Of a DNA stretch of 64,000 nt, positions 35,530 through 47,794 are shown one piece after another. A program made the translations under genes and the position numbers. Positions within the stretch are counted from its first letter, which is position 1; every line of letters starts with the position of its first letter. Below the pieces are notes generated by a model. That model did not search any database, was not told the origin of the DNA, and saw only the letters and a list, made by a program, of their open reading frames with translations. The DNA comes from Epiperipatus broadwayi (Eukaryota > Onychophora > Udeonychophora > Euonychophora > Peripatidae), in contig JAQFVV010006311.1 in the NCBI GenBank assembly GCA_028023455.1, forward strand, positions 1,720,147 through 1,784,146. Direction: 5' to 3'.

Positions 35530-37340
35530 TTGACCAATAAAATTGCTACTGAGACTAGAGAATTTATGAAGAAAAGAAGGAAAATGAAGATTTACAAAAA
35601 TGATGCATTAAAAAGAATTGAATATCTCAAATTTTGTAAAATGGTGCCAAAAAAAGTTGAAAATGATATAAGAAAGTATAACTATGAATTGGCAAGGAAA
35701 GCTGTAAAAGAGAATAAAAGTCTCAAGAATGTAAAACAACATTTTGGTATTGGTAGGAAATTTGTATCTGCAATAAGAAAAAAAAGGATGGAATTATTAC
35801 TAAAAAGAGAGATGACATTATGAAATGGGTAAAGACTTCTATCAAAAATTATATAATAATAAAGAACAAGTACCTCCTATATCTACTATATCTTCCGAAT
35901 TGCTGAGAATTTTAAATGAAGAAGTGAGACATGCAATTAAATTTATGAAGAAAGACAAGGCTCCAGGTAATGATGGAATTATAATTGATATATTAAAAGA
36001 AGCAGGTGAAGAAATAGAATTATTTTTTTTAGCAATGCTATATATCAAATGTCTAAATGATAAAGATGTACCAGATAATTGGAAGAATGCAGTACTAATA
36101 TTAATATTTAAACAAGATGATAAAGAAGATATTAGAAATTACAGACCTATCAGCCTTTTATCAGTTTTATACAAAATGTTTACTAAGATAATTACAACTT
36201 GTCTGCAGAGAACATTGGATTTCCACCAACCAAGAGAGCAAGCTGGATTTAAAAGTGGTGTTAGTACAGTAGATCATATCCAGGTATTGAGAGAAGTTAT
36301 AGAAAGAACAAATGAATATGAATTGCCATTTTGCTTTGGATTTGTAGATTATGAAAAGGCATTTGATTCTATAAACATTTCTTCAGTCGTTGAAGCATTG
36401 GATAATCAAGGTATAGATCCAGGATATTGTCATATTTTAAAGAATATTTATAAAAATGCAATAGCAGCTATTAGGTTACATAATGATACTAGGAAAGTCA
36501 ACATTGAAAAGGGTATAAGAGAGGGTAACGCCATATCTTCAAAACTTTTTACATTAGTGCTGCAAGAAGTGTTTTGTGGATTGAAATGGGAAGCTAAAGG
36601 AGTGAAAGTAAATGGAGATTATTTAAATCATTTAGATTTTACAGATGTTGTAGTTGTTTTTGCAAATAATGCTTTAGAACTGCAAGAAATGTTGCAGGAG
36701 TTATCAGATGACAGTAGTACAAAGATAAATGTTAAAAAGACTAAAGTAATGTTTAATGGATTTTTTAAAATATGAAAATAAAGATTTATTATGGTGAGTT
36801 GGAAGAAGTTAATAGCTACAAATACTTTAATCAGATTATTAATACAGATGGAAACCTAATGGATGAAATTAATCATAGAATTAAACATGTTTGGAGTGCT
36901 TTTGATAGAAATAACTTGATATTAAAAGGAAATATGCCTATGTGTTTGAAAAGGAAGGTTATTAATAAATGTGTTTTACCAATTCTTACTTATGGATCTG
37001 AATCTTGGACACTTAATAGGAGAACAATACAGAAACTTCAGACCACTCAAAGAAGTATGGAGAGATGCATGTTGGGAGTAACAAGAAGAGATCAAAAATG
37101 CAATATATAGATAAGAGAACAAACATGCTATTGACCTCATTGAAAAAAATTAAAAGACTGAAGTGGAGTTGGGCTGGACATATTGCTAGAAGAGATGATA
37201 ATAGATGGACAATTAAAATCTTAAATCGGATTCTAAGAGATTATAAAAGACCCAGAAAGAGACCACATATGAGATGGATGGATGAAATAAAACAGTATGC
37301 AGGGGTGATGTGGAGAAGAGAAGCTAAAGATCGGAGATGA
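35530..37340 (+). pseudogene. RTE copy 1 reverse transcriptase and C-terminal region, broken
   Basis: A basic linker frame (35530-35823) leads into the RT frame 35825-36775 (316 codons). RT motifs: KDKAPGNDGI, IRNYRPISLLSVLYKM, FVDYEKAFDSI (motif A, catalytic D present), GIREGNAISSKLFT (motif B) and LDFTDVVVVFAN (motif C). Motif C is F-A-D-D in copy 2, so the second catalytic aspartate is lost. A stop at 36773 breaks the thumb into 36772-37110 (YGSESWTLNRR) and 37065-37340 (GHIARRDDNRWTIK). The C-terminus is typical of RTE-like and related LINEs. Confidence 0.9.
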
Positions 37341-37403
37341 TGTATTGAACTTGGAGAGATCTTCATCTTGCAATGGATTGATAATGGTTGATGATGACGA
37401 TGA

Positions 37404-37414
37404 TGTAATAAATT
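37404..37414. repeat. 11-bp target-site duplication (right) of RTE copy 1
   Basis: TGTAATAAATT follows the GAT-rich tail and matches 34105-34115. Confidence 0.85.
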
Positions 37415-37831
37415 AAGTTTGATGTCTGTATTCTTTCCAAAATATATGTCATATTCAAATCAATATATATATTTTAATATATATATATTGATTGAATATT
37501 ATATATATATTGTTCCTAATAACTTTTTTTTAAATATATGTATAATATCACAAATTCAAGTCGTCAAATTTTTTTTCCAGACAATTATGAAAATATAAAA
37601 TGTCCAATAAATAATGAGGGTTTATATATATATAACTGTTATTAAATTGTGAATTTAATAATGAGGTTTTAGAAATTGTGCAATGAAGAAATGGGAGCTT
37701 TAGTTTCATATGATCATTTTCCACTTTAATTTTTTAATAGTTGGTTAAACATTTGATGACCCTAATTTGTGATATTATTTTATTTTATTTCATAATTGGC
37801 ATCTTTTATTGAATACTTATATGTGTGTAAA

Positions 37832-37866
37832 TGTGTGTGTGTGTGAGAGAGAGAGAAAGAGAGAAT
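37832..37866. repeat. (GT)n(GA)n microsatellite
   Basis: A compound dinucleotide run: gtgtgtgtgtgtgt then gagagagaga with one interruption. Confidence 0.85.
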
Positions 37867-37898
37867 TAAACATAATTAACAAAAGTGTTTATTTTTAG

Positions 37899-37992
37899 AA
37901 ATGAGTTAATTATGAGGATCACTTTTGAAGTGATAGCATCAACAGCTATTAAACGGAAAAAACCATGGCCACGATTAGCTTGGTTTGGTCAG
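37899..37992 (+). CDS. Candidate internal host exon (94 bp), product unknown
   Basis: A polypyrimidine-rich acceptor (gtgtttatttttag) precedes the segment, and a consensus donor (CAG|gtaagt) follows it. Between them one frame is open throughout: one leading base, then 31 codons beginning NELIMRITFEV and ending KRKKPWPRLAWFGQ. The Trp, Pro and Arg content is unlike the Lys/Asn/Ile/Phe-rich chance ORFs around it. The exon would end in phase 0. No flanking exons were recognised, so introns would be long, and I do not recognise the protein. It could still be chance. Confidence 0.4.
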
Positions 37993-37999
37993 GTAAGTT

Positions 38000-39555
38000 A
38001 TAATTGTTTTTTGTCCTGTTTTTATGAAAATAAATGTTTGTATTTTTTAAAAATTATTTGAACTATTGTTATTTTTTTAACTACATTAATTGTATCCTAT
38101 TATTTGAGATTCATGATTTATTAGTGCATGACATAGCATATCCAAAACTTATTTCTCTTAACTATATGTTTTTTTTTCTATACTATATTAATATAAAGCT
38201 GCAAAAGCACATAAAAGATTTACTCAGTTATTAAAAATAATAATCATCATTAGAGTAAGAGTATGCTTGAATTAATTATAAGAATTCACTCTTTTTGTAT
38301 ATGGCTGGAAATGCAATTAAACAATATGTGTGCTTTTTGAAAAGTAAATTTACAAATTTTTTAATATATTGAATCCTTTTTAATATAAAATGACTCAAAT
38401 CAATCTTTTGATATACTTAAAAAAAATTATTCTATTCAAAACATTCAGTCATTTGTAGAAATTGATTGAATTTGGCAAAAACTGAGTTTCAAATGTTTAA
38501 AAAAATATTGTAGCCAAATAATCTTTTTCATTTAAATAATATTCATAATCCTGTAGCATATTTATCTGACTGATGTATACACTATGTAAAGTATCTGATT
38601 TAAATAATCTTGCTTCTGAAACTAAGGATTGTTTTTTTCTACAAAAGAATTGATTCATAATTCATAAAAAAATTTTAGTCATTAAAATTAATATAGTTAT
38701 AGATGATCAAAAATCAGATAAAAATAAAACTAAAATTAATTATAATACTTTAATATATATCTATCAGACTTGAATTTATTTGAAATATAGACAATGACTT
38801 GTAAACAGCAAACAATTTTCATTATTTGGAATTCTCTTTTGGAGTTTCCCATTTACTTCTGTGCTGTTAATTAATGTAAATATGTTATTTTCTAACTTTA
38901 AAAATTGATTAGAATCTACAATGTATAATCATTTAAATAATATTTTAATTATAAACTTCTAGAATGTGATTTTTGAAATAATTGTCTCAAACAGTCAAAT
39001 TTTTGGCAAGCTTTGGTAAACTACAAACCATAATAATCAATTGTTAACGTTTTGGTCTTATTATTCTTTAATTAAAACTTCATGTACATAAAATTTTTAA
39101 CATCATTTTTTTTGTAGATTTAAACACACTGAAAATATCTAATTTTGAAAAATATAGATTAATTCTGAGAAGTAAATGTTTCTTATATTCATGTACCATT
39201 CAGTTAATCAAATTGTTGACTAGAAGATTTTGTAGCAAAGTAATGTGTTAATGTGTTGTTATTTTGTCTCACCTGTTATTAGAAATGTATTTCTTAAAAA
39301 ATATATACAATATGGCAAAACAGGTCAAACATTATAAAGCAGTATTACTTGAGTTAGTTTGCCTAAAATTATAATTATAGACTATATCAATTATGATTAG
39401 TCTATGTCAAAATTATAATGAATATTAAATGCTTATGATTTTTTTTATAAATATGAATAGATTTTAACATTAACCTACAGTTATTACACAATGTTTCGAG
39501 TAGTATTATTCTCCACTCTTCATGTGTTGCTAGCTTATATGCACAGTGACAATAT
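38000..39555. other. A+T-rich non-coding stretch
   Basis: Nothing recognised. If the exon at 37.9 kb is real, this is probably its downstream intron. Confidence 0.4.
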
Positions 39556-39640
39556 TCGCTTAGAAGTTGAACTCGCACCTTTAGTTTCTTGAATATCGAA
39601 TTTAAGGCAAATGCTCTACCAACTGACCTAATTTGTCATC
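39556..39640 (-). repeat. tRNA-like SINE or tRNA pseudogene
   Basis: On the minus strand, AGGTCAGTTGGTAGAGCAT is nearly a textbook tRNA D-arm/A box, and GGTGCGAGTTCAACTTC, about 45 bases downstream, matches a B box / T arm. An irregular middle and poorly paired stems argue against a working tRNA. Confidence 0.6.
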
Positions 39641-40529
39641 TGCCATCTCCACTACAAAATATAATTTTTTAACGCTTATTAGTAGACAGATTTTTTTTTT
39701 ATAGATACATATATTGTTAAAGTAAAATTTATAATAATAACTCCTGCTTCATTTTCTTACATGTACCTCAAAATTAATTCAAATCATTTTTTTATATATT
39801 TTTCATTTGCATATAATTATAATGAAAAAACATGTTAAAAAAAGGCTAATGTAGTTAGAGTTAAATGTTTGTTGCTTATAGATATATAGTTAAATGCCAC
39901 CCAAGAAGAACATAGGTTTGCCGAATTTTAAAATCCAATAGGAAAACAAGTGTAAATAGTTAATTAACTTATAATTTATTTATATTTTAATTTCTGATTG
40001 CAAAATGTAAAGCTGATTAAACATGGGGGTAGGAAGAATGTAAAGGATTTTGATATGCATTCAACATAGGAAAAATTATTATAATATTGTTGCTGGTAAC
40101 TTAGAGAATTAAAAGTTATTATTTTTAATCTGTTACTTGAAAATCACAAATAGAAGAAATAATAATATATATATATTTAATTATACATTATTAATATATC
40201 ACCATTTTAAAACTGTAATTGTAAATTATCTAACTCATTATTTTATATAAATAGAACTTTGTAAATTAAAATGTTAGTTTAAATTCTAAATTATTAAATT
40301 ATCCACTTCACGAAGATTTCCTAGAGAAGAGATTATATTTTTATATTTTTAAATTCAAAGATAAAGCTAGTAAACTCAACATGTTGATTGATTTTATATT
40401 GGTGAGAAGACCATCCAGATCTGTTTATTTTGCAAACAGTAATATGGTAATAGCAGATATATTAACAAGAATGCATGGAGTGGATTTCATTTTTAATAGA
40501 ATTTACAAATTAATTTTTAGTTATTTTTG

Positions 40530-40751
40530 ATGGAGCTTGTTTTCAGAATAGTAAATTTTCTGAATAAATTCAGATTTGCCTCTGTAGCAGTAGTCTTGAT
40601 TCTTTAGATATTTATTTGCTTTGCATACTGATTTATGAATTTAAAATATTAATCAATCTTAAACAAAATAGATAATAATCATATTAAAATCAAATTAGTT
40701 TTCATTTCCAATAGGAACCTCACCATGATATCTCATTTTAATAATCACATG
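40530..40751. repeat. ~304-bp tandem repeat, left unit (interrupted by CR1)
   Basis: This matches 45805-46040: cagaatag, tgcctctgtagcagtagtcttg, ttgctttgcat-ctgatttatgaattt, attaatcaatcttaaacaaaa, ataggaacctca and ttttaataatcacatg. The homology ends exactly where the CR1 tail begins. Confidence 0.75.
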
Positions 40752-40933
40752 TGATGTGATGTGATGTACTGTGACTTCTCTTTAAATGAAGTCAGGAATC
40801 TCTCAGCAACAATGCCCAAAGAAACCTGTTAGCCACTTTACCTTCCCCTTCCATTCCCCACCCTAAGCTTTCCCATAATCTGCTCCATCCCATTTTCACA
40901 ACATAATCTTTGTCAACTCTATGGCCTTTATAT

Positions 40934-43900
40934 CTAAATCTCCCTTATCTTTCCCAAACCCAACATAAAAACCAATAACCCACTTTCTGTATAATCACTT
41001 TGTTCATATTTATTCTTCCATAACTTCATTATTTGTACCCTTTCTGCTTTCAAGCATTTACATTCAATCAACAAATGCCTAATATTTTCTATGCCATTTT
41101 TACACAATTTGCAGACTAACTCACCCATATTTTTCCATTTACATGTAGATTCTCTTGTTGCTAAAGATCCCGTTCGAGCCTTAAACAATAAACTACTTTC
41201 CTTGCTATTATCATAAATTAACTCGTACCCAATATTCCGTTTACTTCTATTTGTATTTAAACTCTTTTTTACTCTCCATACTAGTTCTCCATCTCTCCAA
41301 CTCCCTATTTTTTATTAATGCATCTATTCTTTTATCTCATTTTTTACCACTATAACACTCAACAATCCTCCTAACACAATCATCCCACCTTTTGTACAAG
41401 TATACTGATATAAATTTTTTAATCAAATCTTTTGCATACCACATTACCTTTCTCACCCATCTTGTTACCTGCCCTTTACTCATAACCCAATTAAATACTA
41501 TTTTGACTATTCTTTTATTATCCATAAACTACAACCTACCAAACATTTCATTTTACTTTTTGTATTTCTCATATAAAAACTTGACCATCCCATTTCTCCT
41601 TGAATTGCCTCCTTTGCTGTCCACACCTCTGCATCTAATGCATGTCTTCCTACTTCCCTTTGTACTTTTTCTAAGTAATCTAATACACCTTTACTAATAC
41701 ATAACACATCATTACCATATGTTAACCCCTGCTATTGCAAGTCCCTTCCATACAATTCTAGCTATATCATATTTATTATATGAAAACGCTGATAATTTTT
41801 TTACCAAATCTTTTCTTTTCTTAGCTTCATTGACCAATTTTTTTCTCCATTTTTCTGATTACTTAAGATGATTTCCAAATAATTATATCTATCCATCACA
41901 CTTAATTTTATATCCTCTAATAAAAATTCTACATCTTCCCTTTCTCCAGTATTAATCATCATTATATTTGATTTTTCTTCACTGAATTTAATCCCCATCT
42001 CTCCTCATCTCTTTACTCACTCTTGCACATGTCCTCAGTATAGTTTCCATATCTTTTCATCTTTCTGCACATAAAAAGATGTCATCCACAAAAAAAAAGA
42101 TCCGACAAAGTATATACTTCCTTGCCACCTATTAACAGTATCTCTATCCCTCATCCTAGTCTTTCTACTGCTTTCTCCATTTCACTCAAATACAACAAAA
42201 ACAAAATAGGTGACATAGGGCATCGTTGCCTTAGTCCCACACCATTTTTAACTTTAACTGATTCTATATCCCTTAATTGATAAGTCTGTTAATTATTTTC
42301 ATATAATTCTTAATATTTACTAAAGCTTCATTCATTCCCAAATTTGCTAAACTTACCCATAATCTATTTCTATTTACTTTATCATATGCCTTCTCTATAT
42401 CTATAAAACTCATATATAATGATCTATCTGAATTCCTACTCATATCCATAAGTTGTGTAATTACAAATAAACTATCTCCTATACGCCTATCTGACCTAAA
42501 ACCTCCTTGCATTTCCCCCACTACATTATTCTCTTTCATCTATTTTGCAACTCTTCCAGCCACCATATATGAGAAAACTTTATATAAAACTGATATTACC
42601 ACTATCGGTCTATAATTATTTAACTTTCTATGATCCTTACTCTTTCCTTTAAATAATCTTACTTTTGTATTACTCCAACTATCTGGAAAAACTCTCTTCT
42701 GAGCCATCTTATTAAAACATGATAATAGCTTTACTTTTGCTCTATGCTCTAAATTCATTACCATCTTTGCTACCACCTATCTAAATCTCTTGCCTTTCCA
42801 CTTTTCAATTTTTTTTCCTTCCTCATTCAGTTCATTTTTTGTAAATCTAATATTCCTATTACTAAATGCTTTCATGTTTTCTATCACTAAGTCCTTCACT
42901 GTAATATCTTTTCTACAGCCATTACATATCTATTTAAGATTCTCTCTAATTCTTCTCTAGAGTTACACTCTATTCCCTCATTATCTAGTAATACTATCTC
43001 TCTCTCCCCTGCATTTCTCCTTTTAATGTAATAACAAAATTTTTTACACCCATCTCTTCCACTTTTATTAATATCCTCCAACAATTTACTATTCAACTTC
43101 ATTCTCTCTCTATAATTATCTATTTTAGCCAACTTTCTTTTTTTCTAAGGACTTTTTCCATTTAGCATTAATATCTTTTTCACTTTCTTTGTTCTTAATA
43201 GCACACTTATATTCTCTGCATGCTTCTTTTCTCTTTTTTACACTTTTACTAACTCTCATTTTTTTATTACTTTAAAATTCACCTGCTTATTCCCAACTAA
43301 AACCCTATTTGCCACTTTTTCTATTTCACCACACCAGTCCTTATACTCATTCCCAAACAACTGTTCCATGGTTTCTTCAACTTGTATTTTATACTCTTCC
43401 AACTTATTCTTATCATTCACTTTCCATCCACATCTTTCACTACTGTTTCTACTTTTATTTCTATTCTCCATCACATTACTAACCATTTCTATTACAATGA
43501 AGTTATGGATCACTATTATATACTCTCTCTTCATTATCAAACACCTTAATTTTCCGTATTTTATTCATTCCCTCTTTCTCTACCAATACATAATCTATTG
43601 TGTGAAATATATTATTCCTAGACTATGGGTATTGTCCCTCATAAATATTTGATAAATTCCCAATGCTCAAATTCACTCTTTGACAAAATTCCTTCAAAAA
43701 CTGACCATTCTTATTATCTATATCATCAATTTCTTCAATATGTCCATTCATATCCCAAATAACCATTATTCTCTTCCCCTTTTCTTTATCCTTAACTAGG
43801 CATTCATGTATGCTACTGTGCCACTCCATTACAGTTTGACTATCTCCAGTGGCTATATACATTATAGTCACCATCCTTTCTTATCTACCCAAGCTTATTT

Positions 43901-44267
43901 CAAACCACAAATGTTCTTGGCATTTAACAATATTTAAATATTTTTTCGATATAACATCTATACCACCACCCCTTTTCTCTTTTTCTTTTCTATTTATACC
44001 CTGCCATACCAAATCTTCCAGAATAGGTTTTTCTTCTCTTAGATGTGTTTCCACTACTGCTAATATCTCAAACTCTTCATTTTCAATTGCTTTGTTTAAT
44101 TCCAGCCATTTTTCTGGTCTCCTACCACCTTGCATATTCAAATACCCAATTTTAACAATTTCTTCTTTCCTGACTACTCTTTTATAAATTCTTTTGATTC
44201 TTTCTTCTCCATTAGGTTTATAAAAAACTTTCTTACCATTAATCTTACAGACCCATTCCCTCTCCAC
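40934..44267 (-). pseudogene. CR1-like ORF2: endonuclease, reverse transcriptase, zinc-binding tail
   Basis: Endonuclease: 44267-43881 has KIGYLNMQGG, AVVETHLRE and GGGIDVI. 43874-43623 has VIWDMNGHI, where families have GDxN. The domain ends TIDYVLVEKEG…NSDP (about 43600-43510), where SDH is expected. RT: NNYRPIVVISVLYKVF (42776-42540), FIDIEKAYDKVNR (42539-42273, motif A), GLRQRCPMSPILF (about 42240, motif B) and FVDDIFLC (about 42095-42070, motif C, frameshifted in a T run). The tail at 41188-40934 carries CKLCKNGIENIRHLLIEC, a C-x2-C…H-x4-C motif. At least eight breaks are present. Confidence 0.85.
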
Positions 44268-44365
44268 ATCTACACTTATAGCTCAATCAACTATCTTTTG
44301 CTTATTTCTTACATTCCATCCATTCTTCTTTTTGATAATACTACAATTTAAAATCCCACTCCCCT

Positions 44366-45290
44366 TTAAATGTTTCCCAAATTATATTTTTTATACACCA
44401 GACTCCCTAAAACTTCACTTCCTTGTTTTTCTAAGTGCAATCCATCTTTACTATATAACTTCCTCTTTTCAATAAACCAGTCCCATACATCCACAAACAT
44501 AACATTATTTCTCTCACTCAATTTTTTCAATCTCTCATTTATAAAACATGCACTATCTAACAAATGTCTCTTGTCAAATCTTGGTAATAATCCAACTATC
44601 CCTACTCTTCCTTTAATCTTACTCAAATTCCTAATCAATTCTACATAATCAGTTCTGAAAAATTATTAGTCCTTACTATAACATACACATCTCTACTACC
44701 TTGTTTACTTTATCTGTCACATCCCTAATTCTAGCTCCAGGCAAACATACTCTTACATACCTGCTTCTATTTTCCCTTGTAATTATATCCCCTCATTCTC
44801 TAATCTTCTGGACCTCCTTATCTATTTCTTCCTTATCATTCCTACTCAATAACCCTTTATCTGCTCACACTTTGTCTCTAACAATTTTAATTTTGCTTCT
44901 ACATCCTTCACTCCTTCCTCTATCTTACTTATTCTCTGGCTAACCATCTCCATTGCACTACTACTTTCTCCACTCATATCTCCTGACACTCTACTAAAAC
45001 CATACTTAACCTATCTTCCTTAACTACATTTTGCTCTCTTTCCCCTGACTTTCTCTTTAGACTATGTACACTTAAAAACCACTTTCTCACCCCTTTTATC
45101 ATATTTACACACTGACTACATAATCAGAAACCTGTTACATTCTTCCTATTCTTATTCAGACATTTCAAGGGATAAACCTCAGCACACACTGTACACTTTA
45201 CCAGAGCACGCCCAATTCCTTTCTGCCAATTATATATGCATTGTGTAATACAAATGCAATCCACATTCTTATTTTCCAAGTCACTTATTC
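44366..45290 (-). pseudogene. CR1-like ORF1: PHD-like zinc finger plus SGNH esterase
   Basis: At about 45265-45110 the minus strand reads CICI…CTVCAEVYPLKC, a stop, then LCSQC. This cysteine spacing fits a PHD finger, with Tyr at the usual His position. At about 44770-44690 comes RYVRVCLPGARIRDVTDKV followed by VIVRTNN (block III, G-x-N altered to R-T-N). The 44638-44366 frame has IVGLLPRFD and DGLHLEKQG, the last holding the catalytic Asp-His pair. This matches the PHD-esterase ORF1 described for CR1-like elements. Internal stops make it a pseudogene. Confidence 0.8.
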
Positions 45291-45739
45291 TATATTTGAC
45301 TTTATAATACCTCTCCTATTCTTCAAACAACCTTACATGGAAGGATAAAAAATTTTACTTTCTTTCAAAACCGATCAAACTATAACTATGTGTTTTCCGA
45401 CCTTAGGCCTCCAAAACATTATCTTTTTTCTCAATATAAATGATTGTTTTAAAGTTTAAAAAAAATCTTTAGTAACAAACTTACTAAAAATGAATTAATC
45501 TTACATACAATTTTGTTTTAAATATCCTTACCCTAACGCACATTCAACAAAATACCTTTTTTTTTTCAAAAACTTCAATACATTCAGTCTTTCAAATAAT
45601 TCACTCTCTTAACCACAATTTATACTTTCATACACAATAATCAGTCTTTATAGCAATGCTCTCAGATAATCAATCGTATGAAATGAACAGCATAAAAAGT
45701 ATTAAAAATACTTAGCTCTCCTTTTTGCTCGCTGACAAA

Positions 45740-46085
45740 TTATTCTATAGCAACTCCATCCAGTGGGCATAATTTTTGAAAAACATTTTTGTTTTTAGAA
45801 TAGTTAACCATTTTATAAATTTACTGGATAAATTTAGACTTGCCTGTATGGCAGCAGTTTTGGTTCCTTAGATATTTATTTGGTTTGCATTCTGATTTAT
45901 GAATTTATAATATTAATCAATCTTAAACAAAATTGATAATAAACATCTTAAAAAATAAATAAAATTTATTTAGATATCAAATCAGTTTTTATTTTCTATA
46001 GGAACCTCATCAAGATGTCTTTTATTTTAATAATCACATGATAATCTTCTATAGCAACCTCATCCAGCAGGCATCATTCAAATTA
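45740..46085. repeat. ~304-bp tandem repeat, right units (interrupted by CR1)
   Basis: ctatagcaac…catccag-gggcat at 45745 recurs at 46049 (304 bp later), and the sequence between matches the unit left of CR1. The original locus was therefore a tandem array, and the CR1 element landed inside a unit between aataatcacatg and ttctatagcaac. Confidence 0.7.
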
Positions 46086-46800
46086 TAATACATTAAAAAC
46101 ATTAAAAGTAAAAATTAATAAATAAATCTACCTTTTTAGTGTACAAATCAAATCTATAAAAAATATTGCAATTACACTTTTAAAGTTTCCAATCATCTGA
46201 ATGACCTTTTCGACTTGATTATACTTGATCTTTAGTCATGTTTATACATTTGTTTATACTTTTTCAATATATATAATTTCATGTCATTTTCTTTTGTTAT
46301 AATTTTTAATAGATTTTATTATTTGAATATTTTTCTCACAATTCATTCAATGATTAGCATCTAAAAAAATGGATATATGACACTGATTTTGTATCTCTTC
46401 TTTTAAGTGCTCTATTATAAATTCCTTACTTCTTTCTAATGCAGCCTTTCTGACTGACTGTAGTAACAATTAATTTTATAAACTATCTTTACATTACCTA
46501 TAATAATATCAATCTTTTTAGTATTACATATCCATTTCTTAAAGACTGATTTTTCATCCTACATTAATATCATTTAGTAATACTTTCTTGATAAATAGCT
46601 TATATACTTTTATTGAATATTATGTGGAAATCCTTTTGTTATCTTTATACTCACATTTTGTGTTATTTCTCATTATTTTTATCTTTATTATTTAAACTTT
46701 TTACAACATCTTTCATTCTCAAGCTCTAATTTTTTGTCTAATTGCTGCTTCTGTATTCATTGTTTTTAAGTTGAAACTGCTCAAAGCTGCTATTTTCTGA
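46086..46800. other. A+T-rich non-coding stretch
   Basis: No gene or repeat recognised. Confidence 0.4.
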
Positions 46801-46819
46801 GACCATAGTTGATATTATG

Positions 46820-46915
46820 CCGGTCGAATGTGTATGCCAGTTCGAAGACTAGGTGAAAGTACCTCGAGGTCACTCATATGTGAGACATAAAAATCAAGAA
46901 TACTATGGCTTCTGC
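46820..46915 (-). pseudogene. Possible coding remnant
   Basis: The minus strand has a 30-codon open stretch containing HSILDFYVSHMSDLEVLSPS and ending in RPA-stop. Composition is less biased than nearby chance ORFs. It lies on the same strand as the remnant at 47.8 kb and the TATA-like site at 48.47 kb and may be the 3' end of the same decayed element. I do not recognise the family. Confidence 0.25.
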
Positions 46916-47794
46916 CCTATTCGTCTATTTTCGAGTCTAGCCACGAACCAACAACATATCTGAGACACACATAAATTATTTTCAAACCATTGACTAGACT
47001 ACTTAAGTAACTAAAATAAGAGTAATATGCCAAAATATATATAATATGACTGAAGTGCTTGTGCATGCTTGGATCATCAGACAATTAACCTAACAGGTTA
47101 AGCAAATGAAAGGTTGAGAGAAAAATTATAAGACTAAAGCTTTTACTTTAAATGATATATAAATGCAGTTTAAATATTATTAAGGTTTTAAATATCTTCG
47201 CTATTCCCCAAGTAACCCCTAATGAATAATTTTAACAATGAGATGGTTTCAATTACATATAATTCTGCAGCATAGGTATTGCTTTTTCAATTTACTTCAG
47301 TTTAGCAACTTGTATCCTCTCAATAAAGCCAAATTGAAATAAATATTTCACAAAGCATTATTGTTGCTTTGTGCTCTGCGAATAATTTAAAATATTTAAA
47401 GATTTCTTTAAATAACTAACATTTAACTGTAAGAGAGAATAAGCACAAATATACGCGTTATCGTGGAAATCGAATTGGTAAAACAAAAGGAAACTTAATA
47501 GTATTAAATTGTAAATATTCATTTTAAATTGGAAATATTTTCAAATAAAAAAATAAATTACACCGCATAAGGAAACTAAAATACATATATGTCAAGCTGA
47601 TTTGACATGAAAAATGAGGAATAGCGAAGCAGGAAATTTAATCATAAAGAGATGATCAATTTAAAATAAATCTAAATCTAATATTAAGATAGAAAGATAT
47701 ACACAATGAAAGATAATAAATTACTGAGAACATCTAAAGAAAGGTATAAAGTTAAAACAAGGAAAGTAAAAGTTCATGAGGAGATGATTAAAAG

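Larger units (their letters stand above)
34116..37403 (+). mobile_element. RTE-like non-LTR retrotransposon, copy 1, with 5' inversion
   Basis: This element is closely similar along its length to the copy at 56152-59391 and bounded by an 11-bp TSD. It encodes (broken) an apurinic-type endonuclease followed by a reverse transcriptase, without a separate ORF1, and ends in a short GAT-type microsatellite (ttgatgatgacgatga) rather than poly-A. These are RTE-clade traits. The first 265 bases are inverted relative to copy 2, and a ~165-bp foreign segment is nested inside. The RT active site is mutated, so it is inactive. Confidence 0.9.
40752..45739 (-). mobile_element. CR1-like non-LTR retrotransposon, nearly full length, decayed
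   Basis: Minus-strand order: 5' UTR (~400 bp, from about 45739), ORF1 with PHD-like zinc finger and esterase, ORF2 with apurinic-type endonuclease, reverse transcriptase and C-terminal zinc-binding motif, then a short 3' UTR ending in (ACATC)n-like repeats at 40768-40748. PHD plus esterase in ORF1 and a microsatellite tail are known traits of CR1-group elements. Every domain has stops or frameshifts, so it is inactive. The A+T bias is lower on the coding strand, which is purine-rich. Confidence 0.85.

Noticed and set aside
43849-44351. Plus-strand ORFs with Ser/Pro/Leu-rich sequence across 41.4-45 kb
   Set aside because: They are antisense shadows of the purine-rich CR1-like coding strand.
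40530-46050. Repeats flanking the CR1-like element as long terminal repeats
   Set aside because: The interior is a CR1-type non-LTR element with its own tail, and the units continue in tandem on the right side, so the repeats predate the insertion.
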